Source: a virus
Virus record (IMG/VR): IMGVR_UViG_3300042458_002686
Coordinates: 1-64,000 of that record
Length of the DNA stretch: 64,000 nucleotides
Reading direction: 5' to 3' (one strand)
Below the pieces are notes generated by a model that saw only the letters and a program-made list of their open reading frames with translations, searched no databases and was not told the DNA's origin. The position numbers and the translations under genes were made by a program. Of the stretch, positions 1 to 8,094 are shown one piece after another. Each line of letters begins with the position of its first letter. Within the stretch, counting starts at the first letter, position 1.

Positions 1-370
1 CGACTGCTTTTGCTGCATTGTTTGGCCCAAATGTCCAACTTCCAGCAGATACCGCTGGAGCGTAATATGGGTTCGCTGACCCATCTTGTTTTGTAGGGCT
101 GCCCATTGCTCCATGTTGACTATGGGTGAATGTCCTAGAACCAGTAAATATAGTTACGCCAGTTCCGTTTCCAGTAATGGTGCTTCCTAGGCTCCCTGAC
201 TGGCTTCCCTTTTCCCAGCCCGTAAAGGTTCCATCCTCAAATCCAGCATCAGGGAAAGAATCAGCCTGGACTGGCGCAGAAAAACCGAAAATCGATACCA
301 ACAAAAGGAATACCGAAGGAACCGCCATTATCAATGCAGGCTTATTAACGCGGCGACGCCGTACGAACAT
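1..370 (-). CDS. Secreted protein with signal peptide, C-terminus beyond window edge
   Basis: The reading frame is open from an ATG at 370 to the window edge, so only about 123 N-terminal residues are visible. A strong ribosome binding site (AAAGGAGG, 4 nt before the ATG) fixes the start. The N-terminus has four arginines, a hydrophobic stretch (about residues 11-30) and an Ala-x-Ala-like cleavage site (APVQA, then DSF) near residue 36: a Sec signal peptide. The mature part starts with a Phe-Glu-Asp-Gly-x-Phe-x-Gly-Trp pattern, common at the start of beta-sandwich carbohydrate-binding or surface proteins, and is rich in Gly, Ser and Thr. Function is unknown. A phage-encoded exported protein is unusual; it could act on the host envelope or be a virion protein. 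Confidence 0.8.
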   Translation of the reverse strand, partial: MFVRRRRVNKPALIMAVPSVFLLLVSIFGFSAPVQADSFPDAGFEDGTFTGWEKGSQSGSLGSTITGNGTGVTIFTGSRTFTHSQHGAMGSPTKQDGSANPYYAPAVSAGSWTFGPNNAAKAV

Positions 371-439
371 GGTGCCTCCTTTAAAAGAGCCTCCAATTCT
401 ACCATTCAGAAATTATTAAACTGATGAATTTTCGTGATG

Positions 440-445
440 TAACAT
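440..445 (+). promoter_or_regulatory. Possible -10 hexamer of a leaderless promoter (TAACAT)
   Basis: TAACAT lies exactly 6 nt before the ATG at 452, which has no Shine-Dalgarno sequence. That spacing would place the transcription start at the A of the ATG. It is one of six similar arrangements in this window. No convincing -35 element is seen. Confidence 0.35.
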
Positions 446-451
446 GTTCGT

Positions 452-1339
452 ATGGCTTACAACAATTTTGAAAAAATTATCCCAATCTCGATATACGACA
501 TCGAGCTTCAGTCTGCGGGTGGCAAGAAGAGCGACATCCTGTCAAGCCAAAAAGGAAAAGTCACATTGATATTCAACGTTGCTGCAGGATGTGGAAATAT
601 CCCACAGCACTCGGTTATTGAGGAGTTGAATCAAAAGTACAAAGACGAAAAAGACTTCTCAATAATTGCTGTAGTTGTAGACGACTTCACCTGCCACGGA
701 TATCCAGAATTTCAAGATGGGATTAAGAAATATATCGAAATTAACAATCTTGAATTGACTCCTGGGCAGGTATCTCAAAAATATGCAGTTGACCACTTTG
801 ACGTTACTTACGAGTTTTCAGAACTTACTAATGGCAGATATGACAAGCATCGATATGACTCTGATTTTGTCCCAGGAAAAGTAAAAGAACAAGAGCAACA
901 CACACTTTGGCATTATCTCACTGGTGCATATGAGGCTGACAAGGATGAAAACGGATTGCCGTTCCACGATGAGGACGTCCCTTGGTCGGACTACAAGCTG
1001 CTAAACCCAGAAAACAAAAAATCATTTCCCCCGCTAAGAGGAAATTTTGAAAAGTTTTTAGTTGATAGAACTGGAACAAAAGTTAAAAGATACGCAAATG
1101 GATTCCTGCTTGGAGAAAGAGATTATATTGGCATAGCTTTCCCATGGGTTGAAGAGAGATATCAGGAAAATGGAAAACGTGATTGGAATCCAGTCATGAC
1201 CCCACAGGAGAACCAGGAGCCAACAAGCCATGAGCAGGAATCAAGTTGGCCAACAAAAGAACAGAGAAAAGGGATTGAGTTTTCGCTTAAGTCAATTAGC
1301 GAAGATATTGATGAGTATCTAAATCAAAAAATCAAATAG
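452..1339 (+). CDS. Glutathione-peroxidase-like thioredoxin-fold protein
   Basis: The first 50 residues match the glutathione peroxidase pattern: a GKVTLIFNVA strand followed by AAGCGN, where Cys47 occupies the peroxidatic Cys position. The late strand FEKFLVDRTGTKVKRYANG (about residues 200-218) matches the family's F-L-V-D-x-x-G-x-V-x-R-x-x-x element. The family's FPCNQFGGQEP motif is not recognisable; a DDFTCHGYPEF segment stands in its place. At 295 residues it is far longer than the usual 160-180, with a middle insertion and an acidic C-terminal tail. It would be a thiol peroxidase if active. It is the only plus-strand gene among minus-strand neighbours, and its 3' end overlaps the next gene convergently by 8 bp. 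A second GPx-like gene lies at 38423-39046. Confidence 0.65.
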   Translation: MAYNNFEKIIPISIYDIELQSAGGKKSDILSSQKGKVTLIFNVAAGCGNIPQHSVIEELNQKYKDEKDFSIIAVVVDDFTCHGYPEFQDGIKKYIEINNLELTPGQVSQKYAVDHFDVTYEFSELTNGRYDKHRYDSDFVPGKVKEQEQHTLWHYLTGAYEADKDENGLPFHDEDVPWSDYKLLNPENKKSFPPLRGNFEKFLVDRTGTKVKRYANGFLLGERDYIGIAFPWVEERYQENGKRDWNPVMTPQENQEPTSHEQESSWPTKEQRKGIEFSLKSISEDIDEYLNQKIK

Positions 1340-2606
1340 CTCTGTCCGCTATCTTCCTTTGCTCAACAGCCACTAGCTTGCCTTCGTGCTTTGCCTGCAC
1401 GTCTTTTCTAACCCAAGTCATTCCGTATGTTGTGTCAAGATTCTCAGCACCTTCTCTGCGCAACAATCTCTCGGCCATGGACTGGAACGTCGGGTCATCA
1501 CTCAGGTTTAGATAAGCATTGTGCGACCATGGCAAGTCATAGAACGCCGGAGCATTAACAAGAAGCGCTCCTGCGGTATTCCAGTGCTCTTCAATTCTTG
1601 GTTCCTGGTTAATGATTGGACCAGACAGGCAGTAGGCAGGAACATCCACACCCACTAGAGGCCTGTTGACTTCAAGCATTTTTTCAATAGCGTTGCTATC
1701 AAGAGACATGTCAGAATCTATGTAAAGTACTGCAGAGTAATTAATTACGCCATAATTCAATTCAGTGCAATCTTCGCCCCAATGATGACCGCTTGTCACT
1801 CTGTTTCTTTGAGCAAATTCTCTTATTAGGTTTCTGCCGGTTTCTATGCGAATCCATCTGTTTCCGGAATCCACTTTGGCTTGCATGTCGTTTATGGAGT
1901 ATGTCCAGTAATCCCCATTTACTTCACGAAGAGCTTCAATTACTTCTGCAAAAGGCTCTATCCCTCTGTTGTCAACCTCGAATGCAGAAAACCATTTCAC
2001 ATTTGGGAACTTTCGACATATCTCAACTCTGTCTGACAGCCAGTTCAAGTGTTCTTTAGCGTCACATTTCCAGGCAACAAGCGGTGTTCCAATTACGAAA
2101 TGTTTGTCATAGTCAATTGGCTTGAATACTGGAGCATCAGGTATCTTGATTTGTGGTTTATTTAACATCCCAACAAAGTCTGAACAAACACCTGAAAAAC
2201 CTATTTTCCAATTGGAATCAATTTCCCACCATGAACGCTCTGGCAAAACATTTATACATTTATCTGAAGTTGATTTTTTACCTGGGTATGCCCAAACATA
2301 ACCCCTGCTTGTAATTGTGTAATCGTCCGTATTGTGGAAAAAACAATGCAATTGATAATGCAGTGAAAAGCTAAGAGCCTCTGGATTTTTGCAATGGACC
2401 CATAACTGATGCGTCCTATCGATAAGCCATTCTTTAGGCACTGAGTATTGAGGGCTATCGTGGCCAAGAAATATCCCAGACTCGTTAACCCAAAGGTCTA
2501 CTTCTACGTCAAAACCATTTGCTATTGCTTCCTCCACATAGTCTGGATGATTCTCAAATTCTGGTTTTGGACCTGTTGTGTTTCCTCTGTGAGATATGTA
2601 AATCAT
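1332..2606 (-). CDS. Two-domain protein: phosphodiesterase-like N-terminus, GT-A glycosyltransferase-like C-terminus
   Basis: Residues 1-150 resemble glycerophosphodiester phosphodiesterase-like TIM barrels: an early ISHRGN motif (His6-Arg7), a GFDVEVDLWV strand with acidic residues Glu35 and Asp37, and GHD around His49. Residues about 165-420 look like a GT-A glycosyltransferase, with GRNLIREFAQRN followed by VLYIDSDMSL, whose Asp-Ser-Asp at 297-299 is a candidate metal-binding DxD. The fused arrangement suggests a bifunctional enzyme acting on surface glycans, but no substrate can be inferred. The start overlaps the upstream methyltransferase stop as ATGA, so this is the last gene of a coupled minus-strand operon. 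Confidence 0.65.
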   Translation of the reverse strand: MIYISHRGNTTGPKPEFENHPDYVEEAIANGFDVEVDLWVNESGIFLGHDSPQYSVPKEWLIDRTHQLWVHCKNPEALSFSLHYQLHCFFHNTDDYTITSRGYVWAYPGKKSTSDKCINVLPERSWWEIDSNWKIGFSGVCSDFVGMLNKPQIKIPDAPVFKPIDYDKHFVIGTPLVAWKCDAKEHLNWLSDRVEICRKFPNVKWFSAFEVDNRGIEPFAEVIEALREVNGDYWTYSINDMQAKVDSGNRWIRIETGRNLIREFAQRNRVTSGHHWGEDCTELNYGVINYSAVLYIDSDMSLDSNAIEKMLEVNRPLVGVDVPAYCLSGPIINQEPRIEEHWNTAGALLVNAPAFYDLPWSHNAYLNLSDDPTFQSMAERLLRREGAENLDTTYGMTWVRKDVQAKHEGKLVAVEQRKIADRAI

Positions 2607-3310
2607 TTTTCAACCTGAACCCATATCCAGTTCTTGTGGTTATCACCAGGGCCAGTTGGCCTAATGTCGTATTTAAAGTTCGTGAAACCAATTTTGCCAA
2701 CCAGGTCATCAAAAAGTGTTTGCTCATCCTGGATGCTTACATCCGAGTGACCATTAGTGCTTCCAGCATCGTAGTTATTGTCGTAATAGCCAGCAGTCGG
2801 TATTTCACCTTTTCCGCCGTACCCCATCTGGAAACACAACTTTCCACCTGGCTTCAAGACTCTGAAGATGTCTTTAAGGATGTTAAATCTGATTTCATGC
2901 ACGCAAATATGCTGAAAACAAATAACTGCAAAAACAACATCGTAAATGTCGTCCTCAATTGCTGAAAGATTATCTCCGCTGGTTACATAGAGATTTGGCT
3001 CTGAAATATTATTTGCTTTTGTATTGATTCTGGCTTTTTCTATATTTACATCAGATATATCAATTCCGTCAACTCGAGCAAATCTGTCTGCAAACTTGAC
3101 CAAGTTTCTCCCAGGTCCGCATCCATATTCAAGTGCTACAAGACCATTTGTATCAAAGTCCTTGAATAAGAAATTGTCATAGTCTGACCAGTTATTGTGT
3201 GCGTCGTACGAGCCAACAACTGGGTCTCTGAAGTCAAGCGACCATTTTGATGCATATTCGTCATAATACGAATTTTGCATAGCTAGATAATCTTTTTTAC
3301 TTTTGCTCAT
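2603..3310 (-). CDS. Class I SAM-dependent methyltransferase
   Basis: The motif LEYGCGPGRNLVKF is the glycine-rich AdoMet-binding loop (motif I), followed by an acidic strand end (GIDIS), an FAVICFQHI segment and the LKPGGKLCFQMGYGG post-motif strand. The ATG at 3310 is preferred over upstream starts because it overlaps the previous stop as ATGA and has GGAGAACAA just upstream; this gives 235 residues. It sits between nucleotidyltransferase and glycosyltransferase genes, so a sugar or lipid-linked glycan is a more likely substrate than DNA. This is inference from the neighbours. Confidence 0.8.
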   Translation of the reverse strand: MSKSKKDYLAMQNSYYDEYASKWSLDFRDPVVGSYDAHNNWSDYDNFLFKDFDTNGLVALEYGCGPGRNLVKFADRFARVDGIDISDVNIEKARINTKANNISEPNLYVTSGDNLSAIEDDIYDVVFAVICFQHICVHEIRFNILKDIFRVLKPGGKLCFQMGYGGKGEIPTAGYYDNNYDAGSTNGHSDVSIQDEQTLFDDLVGKIGFTNFKYDIRPTGPGDNHKNWIWVQVEK

Positions 3311-4680
3311 TTGTTGTTCTCCAAGTAGTAATTGAGGTCTTCCGGTGTTCCAATACCCCACATCTTTGGAACTTCCTTTATCCGAATCTTTTTCCCATCT
3401 TGAATTGCTTCATTGAATACTGGGCAAACATAGAACTCATTATTAGTTCTGATGTCTTTTTCAATCATTTGATTTGCGTATTTCACGTAATCCGAGCCGT
3501 GCTTCCAGTAATAAATTCCAACTGTGGCATTATCTGAAATTGGGTTCTTTTCTGCAACCTCATCGACAAGGCCGTCATCCCCAAGCTTCGCGTATGACCA
3601 CTTTGGATGAGTTGCCTTAAATGTAAGAATCCCACCATCAACACCTTCTGCTCCAAATGCGTACAAGCACTCGTTGCTATTCCAGTCCACTATCTGGTCG
3701 GAGTTTGCCATCAATAATGGTTCGTCGTTATCTATTAGACCAGATGCCAAAAGCGTCGTGCATGCAGCACCTTCGGTCATTCCATCAACTAAAACAATGT
3801 CGCAACCTGGCTTGATGAGTCCTAATACTTGTTTTAGGTTGTATTTCTCGTAATGTTCTTTTTGAACAAGGAATATGAAGTGAGCATCAATATTCAAGTT
3901 CTCAACAACAACTTGAATCATTGGCTTCCCGTTAACTTCGATTAGCGGTTTTGGAAACGTATATCCAGCCTGCGCAAAACGCGAACCAGCTCCAGCCATT
4001 GGTATTAAAACATTCATTTTTTCATTCCTCCACGCAACAGGCTTCTTGCCTCTTGTTTCTATTTCATCAACAAAGCGCATTAAACGTTCTTTGCTTAAGT
4101 CGCTGGCGTTCTTTATTGCATGTAGGTTTGCCCCAGAACTAAGCGCACCTTCCCTGCCGATATGGGAATCCTCAATAATTATAGTATTTGCTGGTGTCGC
4201 ATCAAGGGAGACCATGCATTGCCAATACATTTCAGGATGAGGTTTGTGGTTCCTTACATCTTCATTGCTCATTATGTAACTGACATATTTGAGTACGCCA
4301 ATTGCATCTAGTGCTGTAATTACAGTGTCTCTTATAGCGTTTGACGCAACAGCTATTCGCCAACCCTTTTCTTTAAGGGTCTGCATTATGTCAATGGCTA
4401 TATAGTTTTTGGGAAAACCTGAAAGTATTTGAAGAGTAGCTTTTTGCTTGTCTTCCCAGACTTGCTGATGCGCTGACTCTGGTAAACCCTTTTCCTCGGT
4501 GAGCATCTTTAGTTTTGTTGTTGTTCCAAGGCCGTCATATCTGGATAGGTGCTCTTCTTCGGAAATAACATACTCTTGTCCAATTCGACTTAGAGCGATG
4601 TTCAGCGAATCGTAGTGGACTTCTCGTGATTCAATCAGAACCCCATCGAGGTCGAAGATGACAAGAAAGTTATTTTTCAT
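3307..4680 (-). CDS. HAD phosphatase / sugar nucleotidyltransferase fusion
   Basis: The N-terminal half is a HAD-superfamily hydrolase: VIFDLDGVLIES carries the nucleophile Asp-x-Asp, AVASNA is motif II, NHKPHPEMY carries the motif III lysine, and IIIEDS is motif IV. From about residue 222 a second domain starts with MNVLIPMAGAGSRF and FPKPLIEVNGKPMI, the NTP-transferase signature of sugar-1-phosphate nucleotidylyltransferases, and continues with LMANSDQIVDW. Such fusions fit making an activated sugar in one polypeptide. The start at 4680 overlaps the upstream gene by 11 nt (ATG-N5-TAA). An in-frame ATG 15 codons upstream is possible but lies deeper inside the previous gene. Confidence 0.85.
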   Translation of the reverse strand: MKNNFLVIFDLDGVLIESREVHYDSLNIALSRIGQEYVISEEEHLSRYDGLGTTTKLKMLTEEKGLPESAHQQVWEDKQKATLQILSGFPKNYIAIDIMQTLKEKGWRIAVASNAIRDTVITALDAIGVLKYVSYIMSNEDVRNHKPHPEMYWQCMVSLDATPANTIIIEDSHIGREGALSSGANLHAIKNASDLSKERLMRFVDEIETRGKKPVAWRNEKMNVLIPMAGAGSRFAQAGYTFPKPLIEVNGKPMIQVVVENLNIDAHFIFLVQKEHYEKYNLKQVLGLIKPGCDIVLVDGMTEGAACTTLLASGLIDNDEPLLMANSDQIVDWNSNECLYAFGAEGVDGGILTFKATHPKWSYAKLGDDGLVDEVAEKNPISDNATVGIYYWKHGSDYVKYANQMIEKDIRTNNEFYVCPVFNEAIQDGKKIRIKEVPKMWGIGTPEDLNYYLENNK

Positions 4681-5326
4681 TTGGATTGGGCCCTGCATGT
4701 CTGTGCCACTTGTTGTGACGAACAATACTATTTCCGTTGCACTTCATTACGTATTTGTTGCGCACACGCATTGACCACTCAACGTCTTCTTCTTCGTTCC
4801 ACCCGCGCGATTCATCAAGAGGTTCCTCAATCATGACGTGCTTTTTAATCATGAAGAATCCACCAGATATGTACATATATTGTGTTTGCGTCCAGTCGTT
4901 GTAATCAAGCGACCAGGCGCGCCCATGTCCTGGCTTGTCCCAAAGTGACCAATCCATTGGATTTCTGTCGCCATTGATTAGGTACTGGGGGCACGAACAG
5001 ATTTCCCAGTCTGTACCAAACTTCTTGAACTCCTCATACCAGCTCGCGTCAAATACGTGATAGTCATGCATCAGCACAATATTCTCGTACTTTGCATTCT
5101 GAACAAGAATGTTTTTCTTCCTTGTAATCCACTTTGGTTTAACTGATTCGTCAAAGTCAATTTTCACAATGTCTGGTCCATCAATACCAGATGAATCACC
5201 ACCACCAACAATAAGTATTTCAAATCTTGGAATTTTTAAACTTCGAATATTGTCTATTATTTCGTCAAGTCTTTGCTTGTCCTCGTAGACAGTGATTATG
5301 CCAAATGTAAAATCTATATCGCTCAT
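4670..5326 (-). CDS. GT-A (family 2-like) glycosyltransferase
   Basis: The protein starts FTFGIITVYEDKQRLDEII, a typical first beta strand of GT2-type enzymes, followed by FEILIVGGGD. VLMHDYHVF supplies the probable metal-binding Asp-Tyr-His at 88-90. The C-terminal GGFFMIKK plus GWNEEEDVEWSMRV matches the acceptor and galactosyltransferase-like C-terminal element with its Glu-Asp pair. At 218 residues it is a minimal single-domain enzyme. It lies 9 nt after the GT-B gene and overlaps the HAD-nucleotidyltransferase gene, in the middle of a five-gene glycan locus. The sugar specificity is unknown. Confidence 0.8.
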   Translation of the reverse strand: MSDIDFTFGIITVYEDKQRLDEIIDNIRSLKIPRFEILIVGGGDSSGIDGPDIVKIDFDESVKPKWITRKKNILVQNAKYENIVLMHDYHVFDASWYEEFKKFGTDWEICSCPQYLINGDRNPMDWSLWDKPGHGRAWSLDYNDWTQTQYMYISGGFFMIKKHVMIEEPLDESRGWNEEEDVEWSMRVRNKYVMKCNGNSIVRHNKWHRHAGPNPNEK

Positions 5327-5335
5327 TACGGTGGC

Positions 5336-6433
5336 CTATATTTTTTCCAAAATCACCCTAAAAGTGGCATCCCAATCTTCACCTCTTTTGTCTATCGTAA
5401 AATCCTTCAGCATCTCTAAATTGTGCTCTATTTCATCTCTTCTGATTTGAGTTATCCTCAATTCATCAAAATGATAAATCCAGTCATCTGCCGTATAGGC
5501 AACTCTGCCAATACCCTTATCGGCTAGGTATTTGTACTCAGGAGAGTAAGAAGATATAAAGGGAACCCCAGCAGCTGCGTACTCAAGACCTTTAATGAAC
5601 GACTTTGCATGATTAAAAGGGACATTGCTAAGTGGAACCATCCCTATGTCGATTGGCTCAAACAGTTTCGGATAAGACATAATCGGAACTAATGGAGAGG
5701 TTCTTGTTATGTTGTCTGGTATCCCAAGTTGTTTATTGGCAAATGGAGCTCCGTTTAATGTGTGTCCAGAGTGATGAAAACCCATCTTTCTGCTCACTAG
5801 GTATTTACCTAAAAACGGCGAAAGTGTCTCCAGGTCGTTGGAACGCCACGGGGTCGCACCAACCCAGCCAAGTTTTAACCGATGGTTCATTCTTGGGGTT
5901 CGTGGTCTCCACCTATTAATATCAATCCCATTTCTAACCAGGAATACGTTGTCGCGCTTCTTTGCGTAATAATCAAAAAGAAACGGAGTTGATGTAATTA
6001 CCGCATCAGCCCGCATGATTATTTCAGCATAAATTTCACGGTTATTGTCTGGATTGTTTTTGGGGTCAGTTGCTGCATGTGCGCGATTGGTTACAGCCAA
6101 ACCATCGAACCAGTCATCTATGTCGACAACTATTTTTTGACCAAGCTCCTTGGCTCGCGGCATCGCCTCCAAAACCGCACGCTGCATTAAAAGCTTGAAA
6201 ACAATAATGTCCCAGCCGTGGACAGCCTTGTCTCCAGGTACAACCATCCCAAATCCGCGTTGTGGATTGAAACCAGGGAAACCAACGGTAGTGAACCAGC
6301 CCCTTTTGTTTAGTTCGTCAGAAGGCAGTTTGCATCTATACCACGCACAGCCGTTTGGCTGAAGTGGGTCAGTCCCCCATGACCAGTCGCTGGTCAAGAA
6401 ACCGATTGTTGGTTTTCGTTTTTTTGGAGCCAC
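5336..6433 (-). CDS. GT-B (family 4-like) glycosyltransferase
   Basis: The 365-residue protein shows the two-Rossmann layout of GT-B enzymes: an N-terminal domain with KIVVDIDDWFD (100-110) and ADAVITSTPFL, a linker VFLVRNGIDINRW around 163-175, then a C-terminal domain with LKLGWVGATPWRS and KGLEYAAAGVPFISS, where Glu284 is the conserved nucleotide-sugar-binding glutamate. The start is a GTG without a Shine-Dalgarno site, preceded by a possible leaderless promoter. It is the first gene of the minus-strand glycan operon. Phages use such enzymes to decorate virions or DNA or to alter host surface glycans. Confidence 0.8.
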   Translation of the reverse strand: MAPKKRKPTIGFLTSDWSWGTDPLQPNGCAWYRCKLPSDELNKRGWFTTVGFPGFNPQRGFGMVVPGDKAVHGWDIIVFKLLMQRAVLEAMPRAKELGQKIVVDIDDWFDGLAVTNRAHAATDPKNNPDNNREIYAEIIMRADAVITSTPFLFDYYAKKRDNVFLVRNGIDINRWRPRTPRMNHRLKLGWVGATPWRSNDLETLSPFLGKYLVSRKMGFHHSGHTLNGAPFANKQLGIPDNITRTSPLVPIMSYPKLFEPIDIGMVPLSNVPFNHAKSFIKGLEYAAAGVPFISSYSPEYKYLADKGIGRVAYTADDWIYHFDELRITQIRRDEIEHNLEMLKDFTIDKRGEDWDATFRVILEKI

Positions 6434-6439
6434 GCCGAG

Positions 6440-6448
6440 ACTTTAGCA
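6440..6448 (-). promoter_or_regulatory. Possible extended -10 of a leaderless promoter (TGC-TAAAGT)
   Basis: On the minus strand TGCTAAAGT is followed by exactly 6 nt and then the GTG start of the GT-B gene, which has no ribosome binding site. TG plus one base before the hexamer is an extended -10. It faces the holin gene, which has its own Shine-Dalgarno site. Confidence 0.35.
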
Positions 6449-6516
6449 GAATCCAAAAAGTTGCAGAGTAGGCAGGTGTGGTAAATTGGGTATACCGAAA
6501 GATTGAGGAGATAGAT

Positions 6517-6732
6517 ATGGAAAGCAAATTTGTTAAAGACACAGTTGAGCGAGCAGTCAGAACTTTTCTTCAGGCCTACCTTGCCGCATGGGTTGCTACT
6601 GGAGCCGACTTTGATGGTTTGGTCAACCAGAGCAATTTGAAAGTTGGAGTTACAGCCGTTGCTCTCTCAGTGGCAATGTCAATGGGTCTCAAGAAGGTCG
6701 GACCAAATAAGGACTCTGCTTCAGCAATTTGA
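6517..6732 (+). CDS. Holin, r1t type
   Basis: This is a 71-residue protein starting at the ATG that follows GAGGAGATAGAT, a good ribosome binding site. The pattern is that of r1t-family holins of phages from Gram-positive hosts: an amphipathic start with VKDTVERAVRTFLQ, a first membrane segment (about residues 15-30), a short polar loop containing Asp, and a second membrane segment (about 42-58, VGVTAVALSVAMSMGL) ending in Lys residues. It would form the membrane lesion at the end of infection. No endolysin follows it; the only cell-wall hydrolase-like domain seen here is in the tape measure protein. Confidence 0.75.
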   Translation: MESKFVKDTVERAVRTFLQAYLAAWVATGADFDGLVNQSNLKVGVTAVALSVAMSMGLKKVGPNKDSASAI

Positions 6733-6799
6733 TGCTAACTACCGACCAAGTCGACGTGTTCTAATCTACAATCTTCTAGGTCAATGATTGGAGAAAACC

Positions 6800-7216
6800 G
6801 TGTCAATGGTTGCGGGAAAATACAATATAACTTGTCAGCAAGGGTCAACTTTTGACCTCCAACTGACCCTGCAGTACACGAACCCGGATTATCCAGGGAA
6901 TTGCGAAGACCCAGAAGTTTGCCCAGAATTCCTGATTTGGGACTTAACTGGATACACAGCAAGAATGCAGGTTAGAAAGTACATTGATTCGGCAACACCA
7001 ATTGCCACCCTGACAACTGAGAACATATCAACATTTAGAATAATTCTTGGGAATGCAGACCCAGATGACGGAACGATAAATCTTTTTATACGGGCCGAGG
7101 ACACCAGGGCGATATCAACATCCGGCGTTTATGACATTGAGATAATCTCGCCCTCAAATGAAGTAGACAGAATTCTTGAGGGTGACTTTATCCTCTCCAA
7201 AGAGGTGACGCGATGA
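6800..7216 (+). CDS. Small virion beta-domain protein, tail/baseplate associated
   Basis: The GTG at 6800 is preferred because GGAG lies 6 nt upstream; a TTG twelve bases earlier lacks such a site. The protein (138 residues) follows a pattern frequent in phage tail regions: a YNITCQQGSTFDLQL start, then DLTGYTARMQVRK, then a GTINLFI strand and a C-terminal GDFILSKEVTR. Similar small proteins are encoded among tail-fibre genes of many phages and are presumed beta-sandwich adaptor modules. It is the first of a run of adhesin genes and overlaps the next as ATGA. Confidence 0.6.
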   Translation: MSMVAGKYNITCQQGSTFDLQLTLQYTNPDYPGNCEDPEVCPEFLIWDLTGYTARMQVRKYIDSATPIATLTTENISTFRIILGNADPDDGTINLFIRAEDTRAISTSGVYDIEIISPSNEVDRILEGDFILSKEVTR

Positions 7217-7647
7217 CGCAGAATGTTGTCCAAGTAATTACGACAGAAACCCCTAACAGGGTTCTCGTTACAACTACGCGTGCTCCTGGGGTTCAGCAGT
7301 TCACTTACCAGGTGCAGGTTTTTACCGTTCCTGGAACCCTGAGCGTGGGAACAGGTAGGGCAAAGTTCTATATCCCGGGGCCAATTACTCTCGGAAACGT
7401 CAGAGCATCTGTTGGTACAGCGCCAACAGGGGCGGACATAACCATAGATGTGAACAAAAATGGGACAACCGTTTTCACCACCCAAGCAAACAGGCCCAAA
7501 ATTTTTGCTGGTCAAACTCTTGTGTCAACGTCTACACCGAATATCAAAGAGTTTTCTGCAGGTGACTACATAACTGTTGATATTGACACTGTTGGTTCAT
7601 TAAATCCAGGAATGGACCTAACTGTTCAAATAGAGTTCACTCCATAG
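7213..7647 (+). CDS. Small tail-fibre-region structural protein
   Basis: This 144-residue all-beta protein contains GRAKFYIPGPITLGNVRASVG, an ADITIDVNKNGTTVF segment and a C-terminal LTVQIEFTP strand. That arrangement recurs in phage tail-fibre and appendage proteins as a jelly-roll-like module. There are no signal peptide or membrane segments. The start overlaps the previous stop as ATGA, so the two are translationally coupled and probably act in the same part of the virion. I infer a structural role from composition and neighbours. Confidence 0.55.
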   Translation: MTQNVVQVITTETPNRVLVTTTRAPGVQQFTYQVQVFTVPGTLSVGTGRAKFYIPGPITLGNVRASVGTAPTGADITIDVNKNGTTVFTTQANRPKIFAGQTLVSTSTPNIKEFSAGDYITVDIDTVGSLNPGMDLTVQIEFTP

Positions 7648-7703
7648 GTGTATTCTATTAGCAAGCGGTATTAACCGGCCCCTAGCGAAAAGGTATCATT
7701 CAC

Positions 7704-8072
7704 ATGACAATTTCAAACTACTTAGAAAACGAGCTACTCGATACCTTGGATGGTTCGGGTTCGGCATACTCGGCTTCTGCTACTTATCTCAAGCTTCATC
7801 TTGGGGACCCGGGCGAAAATGGAACCGGCAACCCTGCAGTAGAAACAGACCGAAAGGCTGTCGCTTTTGGCGCTGCATCTGGCGGTTCAAAGACTTCAAC
7901 AGCAACTGTTGAGTGGTTACTTGTAGCTGCAACAGAGACATACTCACACTGGTCAATGTGGGACAACTCAACAGCTGGCAACTGCCTCTGGTACGGTGCT
8001 CTTTCTGCAAACGCTTCAGTTACTGCAGGCGACACTTTCGAGATTACTTCTCTTACACTAACACTCGACTAA
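7704..8072 (+). CDS. Phage tail fibre-like protein (small beta-sandwich)
   Basis: The protein starts MTISNYLENELLDTLDG and continues with YLKLHLGDPGENGTG, a VAFGAASGGSKT segment, YSHWSMWDNSTAGNCLWYG and a final GDTFEI. This is a widespread phage family of about 120 residues found beside tail fibres in actinobacteriophages and other phages, with the same LHxxDPGExG and W-x-G-x-L landmarks. It is presumed to be part of the host-recognition apparatus. AAAGG about 10 nt upstream serves as ribosome binding site. Confidence 0.65.
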   Translation: MTISNYLENELLDTLDGSGSAYSASATYLKLHLGDPGENGTGNPAVETDRKAVAFGAASGGSKTSTATVEWLLVAATETYSHWSMWDNSTAGNCLWYGALSANASVTAGDTFEITSLTLTLD

Positions 8073-8094
8073 TCCACAAGGGGAGTGACCCCTC

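Noticed and set aside
126-419. Plus-strand open frame of 97 codons at the left edge
   Set aside because: It lies opposite the minus-strand secreted protein, which has a strong ribosome binding site and a signal peptide; the plus frame has no start signal and an unlikely composition.
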